Shown here: positions 7,792-15,254 of the stretch, in pieces
How positions within the stretch are numbered: the first letter of the stretch is position 1
Layout: each line of letters starts with the position of its first letter
Source: Taklimakanibacter sp021828105
Lineage (GTDB): Bacteria; Pseudomonadota; Alphaproteobacteria; Rhizobiales; Aestuariivirgaceae
Direction of reading: 5' to 3'
DNA length: 64,000 nt
Assembly: GCA_021828105.1 (NCBI GenBank)
Contig: JAKATG010000009.1
Coordinates: forward strand, 124,001-188,000
Made by a program: the position numbers and the translations under genes
The notes under the pieces: generated by a model
What the model saw: the letters and a program-made list of their open reading frames with translations, nothing else
Told to the model about the DNA's origin: nothing
Databases searched by the model: none

Positions 7792-9288
7792 ATGACCAAG
7801 CCGACGCACCGCATGGCGCTTCCCGGGCTCGTCCTCGCCCCAAGATCGCGAGCACCTTTGCACCTGCAGATCTACCGCCATCTGCGCCAGGCGGTTCTCA
7901 CCGGTACGCTGAAGCCCGGCAGCCGCCTGCCGTCGACCCGCAGCCTGGCGGAGGATCTCGGCGTCTCGCGCACCACCGTGCTTGCGGCCTATGACCAGCT
8001 TCTTTCCGAAGGCTATGTCGAAGGCCGGATCGGCGCCGGCACGCGCGTCGTGCGTCATCTGCCCGATGGGTTGTCGGGGGCGCCGGCACGGCGTCGCCCG
8101 CCTGCCGTTCCAGCCTTGATCGCCAATGACGGTTTGGGCGATCACCCGAGCATCTTCGGCCCGGAGTTCCGTCTCCCGACCAAAGACTGGAAGGCCTGTT
8201 TCAGGCTTGCTCTGCCGGCCCTCGATCTCGTGCCCTTCAAGATCTGGGCGCGGCTCGTCGGCAAGCATGTCCGCCGCGCGGCGCGCGAGACGGTTGACTA
8301 CCATGACGCGTTGGGCCTACCCCGCCTCAGACGGGCGATTGCCGCGCATATCGCGGTGTCGCGCGGCATCGCTTGCGCGCCCGAGCAGATCCTCATTTGC
8401 GCCGGCGCCCAGGCGGCTATCGACCTTGTGGCCCGCGCTTTGCTCAAGCCGGGCGACCGTGCCCTCGTCGAAGACCCGTGCCATCTGGGCTTTGCCGGGG
8501 TCATCCATGCCGCAAGCGCGATTCTCGTCAGGCGGCCCGTCGACGCCACAGGGATGCGGGTTCCCCGGCAAAGCTCTGCGCCGGCACGTCTCGCCTTCGT
8601 GACGCCCTCCAACCAATTTCCGCTCGCCGTCACCATGAGCCTCGCGCGGCGGCTCGAGCTTCTGGACTGGGCCCAAAGAGAGAAAGCCTGGATCGTGGAA
8701 GACGACTATGACAGCGAGTTCCGCTTCGACGGCCGCCCTGTCCCTGCCCTTCTCTCCCTCGACCAGCAGGCGCGCGTCATCTATGTCGGCAGTTTCAGCA
8801 AGTCGCTCTATCCGGGCCTCAGGCTCGGCTTCCTGGTGCTCCCCGACAGTCTCGTCGACCGCTTCGTCGAACGGCGCCGCTTCATCGATTTCCATCCGCC
8901 GATGCTGCTTCAGGCGGCGCTCGCCGATTTCATCGAGGACGGCCATTTCGCCCGCCATATTCGCCGCATGCGCAAGGCCTATGGCGAGCGCGCCGCGGCG
9001 CTCGAGCATCACTTCGGGAAACAGGCCGCGGGGCTGATGCGGCTCATGAAGCCCGCAGCCGGCATGCACGCCATTGCCTGGCTCCCGCCCGGCGCCGATG
9101 ATGCGGCCGTGGCGCGTCTCGCCGCGCAAAGGGGCATCGAGGCCCGCGCCCTCTCCTTCTATGGCCGCCGCAGGCAGGAACCGGGCTTGGTCCTGGGCTT
9201 CGGGACCGTGACGCCGGCCGAGATCGTCAAGGGGGTCATGTCCCTGACCCGGATCAGCGCCGAGGCCGTAGGCAAGTCAGGGCGGTAA
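7792..9288 (+). CDS. MocR-family PLP-dependent transcriptional regulator (GntR wHTH + aminotransferase fold)
   Basis: A 498-residue fusion of a GntR-type winged helix (about 22-88, PLHLQIYRHLRQAVLTGTL through TRSLAEDLGVSRTTV) and a class I aminotransferase-like domain (about 120-490). PLP-binding residues are present: the Asp in EDDYDSEF (near 304-305) and the Schiff-base lysine K337 in YVGSFSKSLYPGLR. Members sense PLP or PLP-amino acid adducts (PdxR, GabR, TauR). The divergent neighbour is the DUF3830 gene, with an inverted repeat between them. No pdx or gab gene is adjacent, so the effector is open; an amino-group-containing compound handled by the neighbouring island is plausible. Confidence 0.9.
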   Translation: MTKPTHRMALPGLVLAPRSRAPLHLQIYRHLRQAVLTGTLKPGSRLPSTRSLAEDLGVSRTTVLAAYDQLLSEGYVEGRIGAGTRVVRHLPDGLSGAPARRRPPAVPALIANDGLGDHPSIFGPEFRLPTKDWKACFRLALPALDLVPFKIWARLVGKHVRRAARETVDYHDALGLPRLRRAIAAHIAVSRGIACAPEQILICAGAQAAIDLVARALLKPGDRALVEDPCHLGFAGVIHAASAILVRRPVDATGMRVPRQSSAPARLAFVTPSNQFPLAVTMSLARRLELLDWAQREKAWIVEDDYDSEFRFDGRPVPALLSLDQQARVIYVGSFSKSLYPGLRLGFLVLPDSLVDRFVERRRFIDFHPPMLLQAALADFIEDGHFARHIRRMRKAYGERAAALEHHFGKQAAGLMRLMKPAAGMHAIAWLPPGADDAAVARLAAQRGIEARALSFYGRRRQEPGLVLGFGTVTPAEIVKGVMSLTRISAEAVGKSGR

Positions 9289-9395
9289 CCGTTAACGGCG
9301 ACGATCTTCTTTCGTCACAATGTTTTTGTTACAGTGTGGCCACAGCGGCAGAGGGCGCCGGGCCAAGGCGCCTTCGGAAAATGGAGGTCCCCCAT

Positions 9396-10766
9396 ATGTT
9401 TATTGCCCGTCTCACGGCCCTTGCCGGCATTGCCCTGGCAGCGGCGGCCTTCGCGGTCACGCCCGCCGAGGCCCTCACCACGAAGGAATGCAGCGCCAAA
9501 TATCAGGCGGCCAAGGAGGCCGGCACGCTTGGCGACATGAAATGGAACGACTTCCGCAAGACGCAATGTGCTGCGGCTGCAACGGATGACGATGACGCCG
9601 ACCAAGCGACGACGAAGACCAAGACAAAGGCTGCGACCAAGGCCGACGATGATGACGATGCCAAGGGCCTGACCTCCAAGCAGTGCAGCGCCAAGTACCA
9701 GGCGGCCAAGGAGGCGGGCACCCTCGGCGACATGAAGTGGAACGACTTCCGTAAAGCGCAGTGCGGTCCGGGCGCCTCGGCCGAGATCGAGAAGCCGGCC
9801 AAGAAGAAGGCCGCCGCCAAGAAGGATGACGACGATGACGACGCCAAGGGCCTGACCTCGAAACAGTGCAGCGCCAAATACCAGGCGGCCAAGGAAGCCG
9901 GTACCCTCGGCGACATGAAGTGGAACGACTTCCGTAAAGCGCAGTGCGGCCCCGGCGCCACGGCCGAGATCGACACCAAGGCCAAGACCAAGAAGGCGGC
10001 CTCGACGTCGGATGACGACGACGCCGCAAAAGGCCTGTCGATGAAGGACTGCAGCGCCAAGTATCAGGCGGCGAAGACAGCGGGCACGCTGGGCGATGCC
10101 AAGTGGAACGACTTCCGCAAGGCCGAATGCGGCCCCGGCGCCACCGCTGACAGCGACTCGAAGGCCAAGAAGAAGACGGCGGCCAAGTCGGACGACGATG
10201 ACGACGCCAAGGGCCTGTCGATGAAGGACTGCAGCGCCAAGTACCAGGCGGCCAAGGAGGCGGACGCGCTCGGCGACATGAAGTGGAACGACTTCCGCAA
10301 GGCCGAATGCGGCCCGGGCTCGTCCATGGAGGTCCAGTCGAAGAAGTCCACCAAGGCGGTCGCCAAGGCCGACACGTCGGGCGGCGGCCTGACGATGAAG
10401 GAATGCAGCGCCAAATATCAGCAAGCCAAGGCTGACGGCAAGCTGGGCGACCTCAAGTGGAATTCGTTCCGCAAGGCCAAGTGCAGCGCCGATGCAGCGG
10501 ATGACGAGACCGTCCCGGCGCCGGACGAAGCGAGCTACACCAATGAGCCGGAGGCACCGACCGTCACCGTACCGCGCGGCGTCAAATTCCCGCGCGGCAT
10601 TTCGAGCAAATACTCCAACGAGTCGGAAGGCAAGGCGCGCATGCACACCTGCCTCGATCAGTATTATGCCAACAAGGAGAACGATGCCTTGGGCGGCCTG
10701 AAATGGATCCAGAAGGGCGGCGGCTATTACAGCCTGTGCAATGCCAGGCTTAAAGCCGGCGCGTAA
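9396..10766 (+). CDS. Secreted repeat protein: six Cys-pair modules joined by poly-Asp/Lys linkers
   Basis: A 456-residue exported protein whose function I do not recognise. The start is the ATG at 9396, 8 nt after GGAGG, giving a clean signal peptide cleaved after AEA (about residue 26). Six near-identical 32-residue modules follow (consensus CSAKYQAAKEAGTLGDMKWN then DFRKAQC), each beginning with a Cys and ending with a Cys 26 residues later. A seventh, diverged module closes the protein (CLDQYYANKENDALGGLKW to YYSLC). Linkers hold runs of 4-6 Asp and Lys-rich stretches. A short PsiF-like repeat is a distant possibility. Each module could be one disulfide-closed helical hairpin; the acidic runs suggest cation binding. 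Both are inference. Confidence 0.8.
   Translation: MFIARLTALAGIALAAAAFAVTPAEALTTKECSAKYQAAKEAGTLGDMKWNDFRKTQCAAAATDDDDADQATTKTKTKAATKADDDDDAKGLTSKQCSAKYQAAKEAGTLGDMKWNDFRKAQCGPGASAEIEKPAKKKAAAKKDDDDDDAKGLTSKQCSAKYQAAKEAGTLGDMKWNDFRKAQCGPGATAEIDTKAKTKKAASTSDDDDAAKGLSMKDCSAKYQAAKTAGTLGDAKWNDFRKAECGPGATADSDSKAKKKTAAKSDDDDDAKGLSMKDCSAKYQAAKEADALGDMKWNDFRKAECGPGSSMEVQSKKSTKAVAKADTSGGGLTMKECSAKYQQAKADGKLGDLKWNSFRKAKCSADAADDETVPAPDEASYTNEPEAPTVTVPRGVKFPRGISSKYSNESEGKARMHTCLDQYYANKENDALGGLKWIQKGGGYYSLCNARLKAGA
9474..10484 (+). repeat. In-gene tandem repeat, six units of about 174-195 bp
   Basis: Repeat units begin at 9474, 9669, 9852, 10035, 10215 and 10389. Each encodes a 32-residue module plus a linker, and the period shortens from 65 to 58 codons along the array. 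Units 2 and 3 are almost identical, which points to recent duplication or recombination; unit 6 and a remnant near 10640-10740 are the most diverged. Confidence 0.9.
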
Positions 10767-10793
10767 GCCGTCCCTTTCGACCCCTGAATAGTT

Positions 10794-10824
10794 AAGCGCC
10801 GCTCCGATCTATGGGGCGGCGCTT
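10794..10824. terminator. Bidirectional Rho-independent terminator
   Basis: AAGCGCCGC (10794-10802) pairs with GCGGCGCTT (10816-10824), extended by two more G-C pairs around a short loop, and is followed by TTCATTT. It lies 27 bp after the repeat-protein stop and abuts the stop of the small minus-strand reading frame, so it can end both transcripts. Confidence 0.75.
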
Positions 10825-10959
10825 TCATTTCCGCTCAATCATACTGCAGCTGCTCTTCCCATCGCGTGCGCGCCGATAGGCAGCACTTTCGTTAGGGAAC
10901 CGGCGGTCGTTTTCCCGTGCCAGCTTGCCGGCAGGAACAAGTTTCTTCCTCGCGACCAT
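10825..10959 (-). pseudogene. Short ORF resembling the N-terminus of a DUF899/thioredoxin-like gene, probably a relic
   Basis: A 44-codon frame (MVARKKLVPAGKLA... ending CSMIERK). Its middle, RRFPNESAAYRRARD, resembles the opening of DUF899 thioredoxin-like proteins (usually FPGES.YR.ARD.LL), but the frame then leaves the family pattern and stops, so it looks like a decayed fragment or a reused short peptide. It lies immediately downstream of an EcfG-like promoter and ends on the terminator at 10794-10824, so it may still be transcribed. The family match is from memory and short. Confidence 0.35.
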
Positions 10960-10997
10960 GACTCTTACCCGCGCAGGTAAAAAACAGCTCCGCCTTC

Positions 10998-11022
10998 AAC
11001 GGCAGCCTCGCGGATTGGTTCC
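10998..11022 (-). promoter_or_regulatory. Putative EcfG general-stress promoter
   Basis: On the minus strand GGAAC (11022-11018) is followed after exactly 16 bp by CGTT (11001-10998), the consensus of alphaproteobacterial EcfG/SigT promoters (GGAAC-N16/17-CGTT). Transcription would start near 10990 and read the 44-codon frame at 10825-10959. The element overlaps the stop codon of the pirin gene. Confidence 0.45.
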
Positions 11023-11942
11023 TAGCGCTCGGGCAGCGGAATGAACTCCGTCTCTTCCGGCACCGGGCCGAAGCGTCCGGTCTTCCAGTCCTCCTTGGCC
11101 GCCTCGATGCGCTCCTTGCGCGATGACACGAAGTTCCACCAGATGTGGCGCGGGCCTTCGAGCGCGGTGCCGCCCAAGAACATCATCCGCGTCTTCGTGA
11201 CGGCCTTGATGGTGATCCGGTCGCCCGGCCGGAAGATCAGCATTTGCGGCGCTGCGAATCTGTCGCCGGCGATATCGACCTCGCCTTCGACCAGATAGAC
11301 GGCACGCTCCTCGTAAGTGGGATCGAGCGGCACGGAAACACCGGCATCGGCCGCGACCTCGACATAGAACCAGTCCGACACCATGTCGACCGACGCCTTG
11401 GCGCCGAAGGCTTCACCGGCGATGATGCGCGCCCTGAGCCCCGTCTCTTCCACCACCGGGAGGACGGCCGCATCGAAATGCTGGAACGAGGGGGCGATCT
11501 CTTCCTTGTCGGCGGGGAGCGCGATCCAGCTTTGCAGGCCGAGCATGTGCTGCCCCGTCTTGCGCGGCACATCGGGCGTGCGCTCCGAATGGGCGATGCC
11601 GCGGCCCGCCGTCATGAGGTTCATGGCGCCCGGCACGATCTCCTGGATATTGCCCTCACTGTCGCGATGCAGGATCGAACCGTCGAAGAGATAGGTGACG
11701 GTGGCAAGCCCGATATGGGGATGGGGCCTTACATCCATCCCGTGCCCGGCGATGAACTGCACCGGTCCGAAATGGTCGAAGAAGATGAACGGCCCCACCA
11801 TTTGCCGCTTTCCATGCGGCAGGGCGCGGCGCACTTGGAAGCCGTCGCCGAGATCACGCACGCGCGGCACGATCACGAGATCGAGCGCATCGCAGGATTT
11901 CACGTCGCCCAGAATGGGATCTTTTGTCGGAAGCCAGCTCAT
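11022..11942 (-). CDS. Pirin family protein (bicupin)
   Basis: A 306-residue pirin with two cupin domains. The N-terminal cupin carries the iron ligands, visible in RPHPHIGLATVTYLFDG and later AHSER, and the C-terminal pirin domain ends about residue 280 (GPRHIWWNFVSS). Bacterial pirins act as quercetin 2,3-dioxygenases or as redox-responsive partners of other enzymes. The ATG at 11942 is preferred, with GGAGAG 4 nt before it, over an in-frame GTG at 11954. It stands alone between the amidase and the small relic. Pirin, GST and the cupin/DUF302 genes further on are the kind often induced by electrophile or oxidant stress, but no shared site was seen here. Confidence 0.88.
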   Translation of the reverse strand: MSWLPTKDPILGDVKSCDALDLVIVPRVRDLGDGFQVRRALPHGKRQMVGPFIFFDHFGPVQFIAGHGMDVRPHPHIGLATVTYLFDGSILHRDSEGNIQEIVPGAMNLMTAGRGIAHSERTPDVPRKTGQHMLGLQSWIALPADKEEIAPSFQHFDAAVLPVVEETGLRARIIAGEAFGAKASVDMVSDWFYVEVAADAGVSVPLDPTYEERAVYLVEGEVDIAGDRFAAPQMLIFRPGDRITIKAVTKTRMMFLGGTALEGPRHIWWNFVSSRKERIEAAKEDWKTGRFGPVPEETEFIPLPER

Positions 11943-12013
11943 GAAACTCTCCACTCACAGACAGACGCGCTCGCGGCACCGCCGCGAACGCACTCAGTTG
12001 ATGTGGAGCAAGA

Positions 12014-13498
12014 TTAGGACAGTTTGCGCTTGCGGCAAATATCGTAAGTTTGCTGCCAGGGTCGCAGCCGCTCGAAGGCGGCACTTACCGCAAGGACATC
12101 TGTGTCGGCATAACGCTTGCCGATGATCTGCATGCCGACGGGAAGTCCCTTGGCGAGTCCCGCCGGGATGGAGGCCGCCGGATTGCCGGTGAAATTGATC
12201 GGGAAGGTGAGGCACCACCCGATGAGCCGGTTGACCTCTTCGCCGGCGACCGTCTTGGGCCCGAGCGTATTGCCGTCCTTGGCATTCTCGACCGGCAGGC
12301 AGGCGAGCGTCGGCGAGATGAGGATGTCATGCTCGGCGAAGACGCCGCGCACCGCATCATAGATTTCGGTGCGCACCGACTGCGCCTCGTGCATCTCGGC
12401 CGGCGTGATGTTTTCGTAGCGGTCATACCAATAGAGATATTCGGGCGGCAGGTCGTCGCGATGCTTGCCGATGAGGTCATAGCCCGCGGCCTTCATGCCG
12501 ATCACGCCCGCGACATTGAGCGGCATGATGATCTTGCACCAGAGATCGGCGAGCTCCATATGCGAGCGCTTGATGCCGAGCTTGACGTCCGTCACGGTGG
12601 CGCCCGCCTCGCGGAGGGCATCGACCGCCTTGCGCACCGTCTCGGCGACCTCGGGCTCGACCGGGAACACGTCGAAATTCGGACTATAGGCGATCTTCAT
12701 GCCCTTGATCGGACGATCGAGGGCGCCGAGGAAATCGACCTCCTCATCGAGCGCGTAAGGATCGCGCGCGTCATAGCCGGCAAGCACCGAGAGCGCCAGG
12801 GCGGCATCGCGCACATTGCGGGTGATCGGGCCTTCGTGGATGAAAGGCGTTTCCGCCGAGAAGGCATTGGGCCTCGTCCACAACGGCAAGCGGCCGAAAG
12901 CGGCCTTGTAGCCATAGACGCCGCACCAGGATGAGGGAATGCGGATCGAGCCGCCGCCATCGGTGCCTTCGGCCAGCGGAAACAGTCCGTCAGCGACGGC
13001 CGCGGCGCTGCCGCCCGACGAGCCGCCGGGATTACGCTTGGTGTCGAAGGGATTGCCGGTCGGGCCGAAGAGATAATTGTCGGTGACGCCGCGGAATCCC
13101 ATGATCGGGCTGTTGGTCTTGCCGATGATAATCGCCCCGCCGCGCTGCTCGATCCTCTCGGAGAAAGGACACAGATAATCCGGCTTGAAGTCCTTCAGCG
13201 CCCTGATGCCGCCGAGCGTCGCGGGCCAGCCCGGCTTGAAGTCGAACAGGTCCTTGATCGCGATCGGCACGCCATGCAGAGGCCCGAGCTTCTTGCCGGC
13301 CATGACCGCGGCTTCCGCCGCCTTCGCGGCCTTGCGGCCCTCTTCCGGCGCCATATGGACGACGGCATTGAGGCTCGGATTACGTTCCGCGACGCGCTTG
13401 ATGAAATAGTCGACCACCTCGACCGGTGACAGTTTCTTGGCCTTGATCGCATCGGCAATGCTGCCGGCGGACGCAAATGAAAGATCATCGCCCGTCAT
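12014..13498 (-). CDS. Amidase-signature family amidohydrolase
   Basis: A 494-residue amidase-signature enzyme with the full Ser-cisSer-Lys triad: K82 in GVPIAIKDLFD, cis-Ser S160 in NPGGSSGGSAAAVAD, and nucleophile S184 in EGTDGGGSIRIPSSWCG. It hydrolyses an amide of unknown acyl group; this length fits monomeric amidases and aryl-acylamidases. It has no signal peptide, so it is cytoplasmic. It is not GatA, since no gatB/gatC is near. RBS GGGAGG is 6 nt before the ATG. It is monocistronic and diverges from the GST gene across 207 bp in which I see no clear site. Confidence 0.9.
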   Translation of the reverse strand: MTGDDLSFASAGSIADAIKAKKLSPVEVVDYFIKRVAERNPSLNAVVHMAPEEGRKAAKAAEAAVMAGKKLGPLHGVPIAIKDLFDFKPGWPATLGGIRALKDFKPDYLCPFSERIEQRGGAIIIGKTNSPIMGFRGVTDNYLFGPTGNPFDTKRNPGGSSGGSAAAVADGLFPLAEGTDGGGSIRIPSSWCGVYGYKAAFGRLPLWTRPNAFSAETPFIHEGPITRNVRDAALALSVLAGYDARDPYALDEEVDFLGALDRPIKGMKIAYSPNFDVFPVEPEVAETVRKAVDALREAGATVTDVKLGIKRSHMELADLWCKIIMPLNVAGVIGMKAAGYDLIGKHRDDLPPEYLYWYDRYENITPAEMHEAQSVRTEIYDAVRGVFAEHDILISPTLACLPVENAKDGNTLGPKTVAGEEVNRLIGWCLTFPINFTGNPAASIPAGLAKGLPVGMQIIGKRYADTDVLAVSAAFERLRPWQQTYDICRKRKLS

Positions 13499-13705
13499 GT
13501 TTCCTCCCGAGAATTGACCCTTTCTAGGACAGCAATCTTAACCGCTGCCGTGCGTTTGACACCAGAACTATGTGCATATCTGACATACTCCCGAGGACCT
13601 TGGCCCATTCCGGGAAAGAGTGGTCCAGTGCGAAATGCTGTTTTTGGTGCTGTTCCGACGCCGCGCAGCCCTGCATCGTGAATGATCGATAAAAACGGAG
13701 AGCAA

Positions 13706-14410
13706 ATGATCGATCTCTATTACTGCGGCACACCCAACGGCCTGAAGATGAAGGTGTTTTTCGAGGAGACGGGGCTTCCCCACCGGATCATTCCCGTCGA
13801 CCTCGGCAAGGGCGATCAGTTCAAGCCGGAATTCTTGAGGATTTCGCCCAACAACAAGATCCCCGCCATGGTCGATCACGATCCCGTAGATGGCGGCGAG
13901 CCGATCGCGCTTTTCGAATCGGGCGCCATGCTGCTCTATCTCGCCGACAAGATCGGCCGTTTCCTGTCGCGCGATCTCAGAGGCCGCAACGAGGTGATCA
14001 AATGGCTGTTCTGGCAAGTGGGCGGCCTCGGTCCCATGGCCGGGCAGATCGGCCATTTCAATGCCTATGCGCCGGAAAAGATCCCCTATGCGATCGAGCG
14101 CTATGCGCGCGAGACGCACCGCCTCTACAGTGTGCTGAACACCCGCCTCGCGACCTTCGACTTCATCGTCGGGGATTATTCGATCGCCGACATGGCCTGC
14201 TATCCCTGGATCGTGCCCCACAAGGGGCACGGCCAGTCGCTCGAGGAACACCCTCATCTCAAGCGCTGGTTCGAGACGATCGCGCGGCGCCCGGCGGTCG
14301 TCAGAGCCTATGTCGGCACGAAGGACTCCTACTCGGCTTCGGCCGGGAACATTTCCGAGGAAGAGCGCCGCATTCTTTTCGGCACATCGAAAAGGAAAGC
14401 GGCATCGTGA
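13706..14410 (+). CDS. Glutathione S-transferase, YghU/YfcG (Nu) type
   Basis: A 234-residue GST with an N-terminal thioredoxin-like domain beginning MIDLYYCGTPNGLKMKVFF. The TPNG motif is the hallmark of the Nu class, which binds two glutathione or glutathionyl groups and has disulfide-bond reductase activity. The cis-Pro region reads NNKIPAMVD and the Glu-Ser pair ALFESGAMLLYLA. The ATG at 13706 is chosen because GGAG lies 5-8 nt upstream and an earlier in-frame ATG at 13682 adds residues unlike the family. It is monocistronic and converges on the metallohydrolase gene, 4 bp between stops. A role in peroxide or disulfide detoxification is known for the family. Confidence 0.9.
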   Translation: MIDLYYCGTPNGLKMKVFFEETGLPHRIIPVDLGKGDQFKPEFLRISPNNKIPAMVDHDPVDGGEPIALFESGAMLLYLADKIGRFLSRDLRGRNEVIKWLFWQVGGLGPMAGQIGHFNAYAPEKIPYAIERYARETHRLYSVLNTRLATFDFIVGDYSIADMACYPWIVPHKGHGQSLEEHPHLKRWFETIARRPAVVRAYVGTKDSYSASAGNISEEERRILFGTSKRKAAS

Positions 14411-14414
14411 GGGA

Positions 14415-15254
14415 TCAAAGGCTGAGCGTCATGCCGTCGCGCGCCGCAAATGCACCGATGAAACGCGTGCGGGCCAGCTGCTCAAGTCCCGCAAGGTCGC
14501 CATCGTCCCTCTCGGGCGCGTGGTGGAAAAGCGCCAGCCGCTTGGCGCGGGCGCCTTCGCACAGGGCGACGCCTTCTTCCCAGGTCGAGTGGCCGAATTC
14601 TACGCGCTCGGAAGCCTCGGCTTCCGTATACATGCAGTCATAGATGACGAGGTCAGCCTGGTCGGCAAGGCGCAGGCAAGCTTGCCGCGCCTCGTGTGAA
14701 CGCACTCCTGTATCCGTCAAATAGGCGACGGTCCGTCCATCGAATTCGATCCTGTAGCCGGTGACGCCGCCCGGATGATCGAGCCGTGCGGTCGCGATCC
14801 GGATCGTGGGCGCCGGCGAGATGACGTCGCCGGCCAGAAAATCGCAATATCTCACCTGGGCGCGGAACATGCCGGCGCCGGCCGGGAAGAACAGCGGGTT
14901 GAGAAGCGCATCGACCAGCGCCTGCGTCTTCATCGCCCCCATCGTGTGACCCGACCAGATCGCGCACTGGGTGTCGGGATCGAACAGCGGCGCGAAGAAC
15001 GGCAGGCCGATGATATGGTCATAATGGCTGTGGGAAAGGAAGAGATTAAAAGTCTTGATCCCTTCCCCGGCCAGGGACCGCCCGGCCTTGCGCAAGCCTG
15101 TACCGGCATCGAACAGGAGGAGATGAGAACCGCAGCGGATTTCGACACAGGCGGTATTGCCGCCCGTAGCCATGATCTCTTCGCCGTCGGTCGCTATGCT
15201 GCCGCGCACGCCCCAGAATTTGACAAACACCGATGCCTCATCCTGCGGCGGCAT
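14415..15254 (-). CDS. MBL-fold metallo-hydrolase (PhnP/cyclic-phosphodiesterase-like)
   Basis: A 279-residue metallo-beta-lactamase-fold protein. It opens FVKFWGVRGSIATDG and ATGGNTACVEI, the signature of the PhnP/COG1235 branch, which includes cyclic phosphodiesterases. The zinc motif SHSHYDH, then LTDTG and the late FHHAPERDD motif are all present, so it should be active. Its ATG at 15254 lies inside the 3' end of the upstream nucleotide-cyclase gene (17-bp overlap), so the two are made together. A cyclase followed by a possible cyclic-nucleotide-hydrolysing enzyme would make a synthesis/breakdown pair; that substrate is inference. It is the last gene of the seven-gene run that starts at bufA. 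Confidence 0.82.
   Translation of the reverse strand: MPPQDEASVFVKFWGVRGSIATDGEEIMATGGNTACVEIRCGSHLLLFDAGTGLRKAGRSLAGEGIKTFNLFLSHSHYDHIIGLPFFAPLFDPDTQCAIWSGHTMGAMKTQALVDALLNPLFFPAGAGMFRAQVRYCDFLAGDVISPAPTIRIATARLDHPGGVTGYRIEFDGRTVAYLTDTGVRSHEARQACLRLADQADLVIYDCMYTEAEASERVEFGHSTWEEGVALCEGARAKRLALFHHAPERDDGDLAGLEQLARTRFIGAFAARDGMTLSL

Noticed and set aside
9474..10484. CRISPR-like array because of regular repeats
   Set aside because: The repeats are long, in frame, and code for a secreted protein; there are no short repeats with unique spacers and no cas genes.
9315..10646. 443-codon open frame antisense to the repeat protein
   Set aside because: It mirrors the codon bias and repeats of the sense gene, which has a good ribosome site and signal peptide; the antisense product has no sensible fold or motif.
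12014..13498. GatA subunit of the amidotransferase
   Set aside because: No gatB or gatC neighbour is present and the gene is monocistronic; a general amidase fits better.
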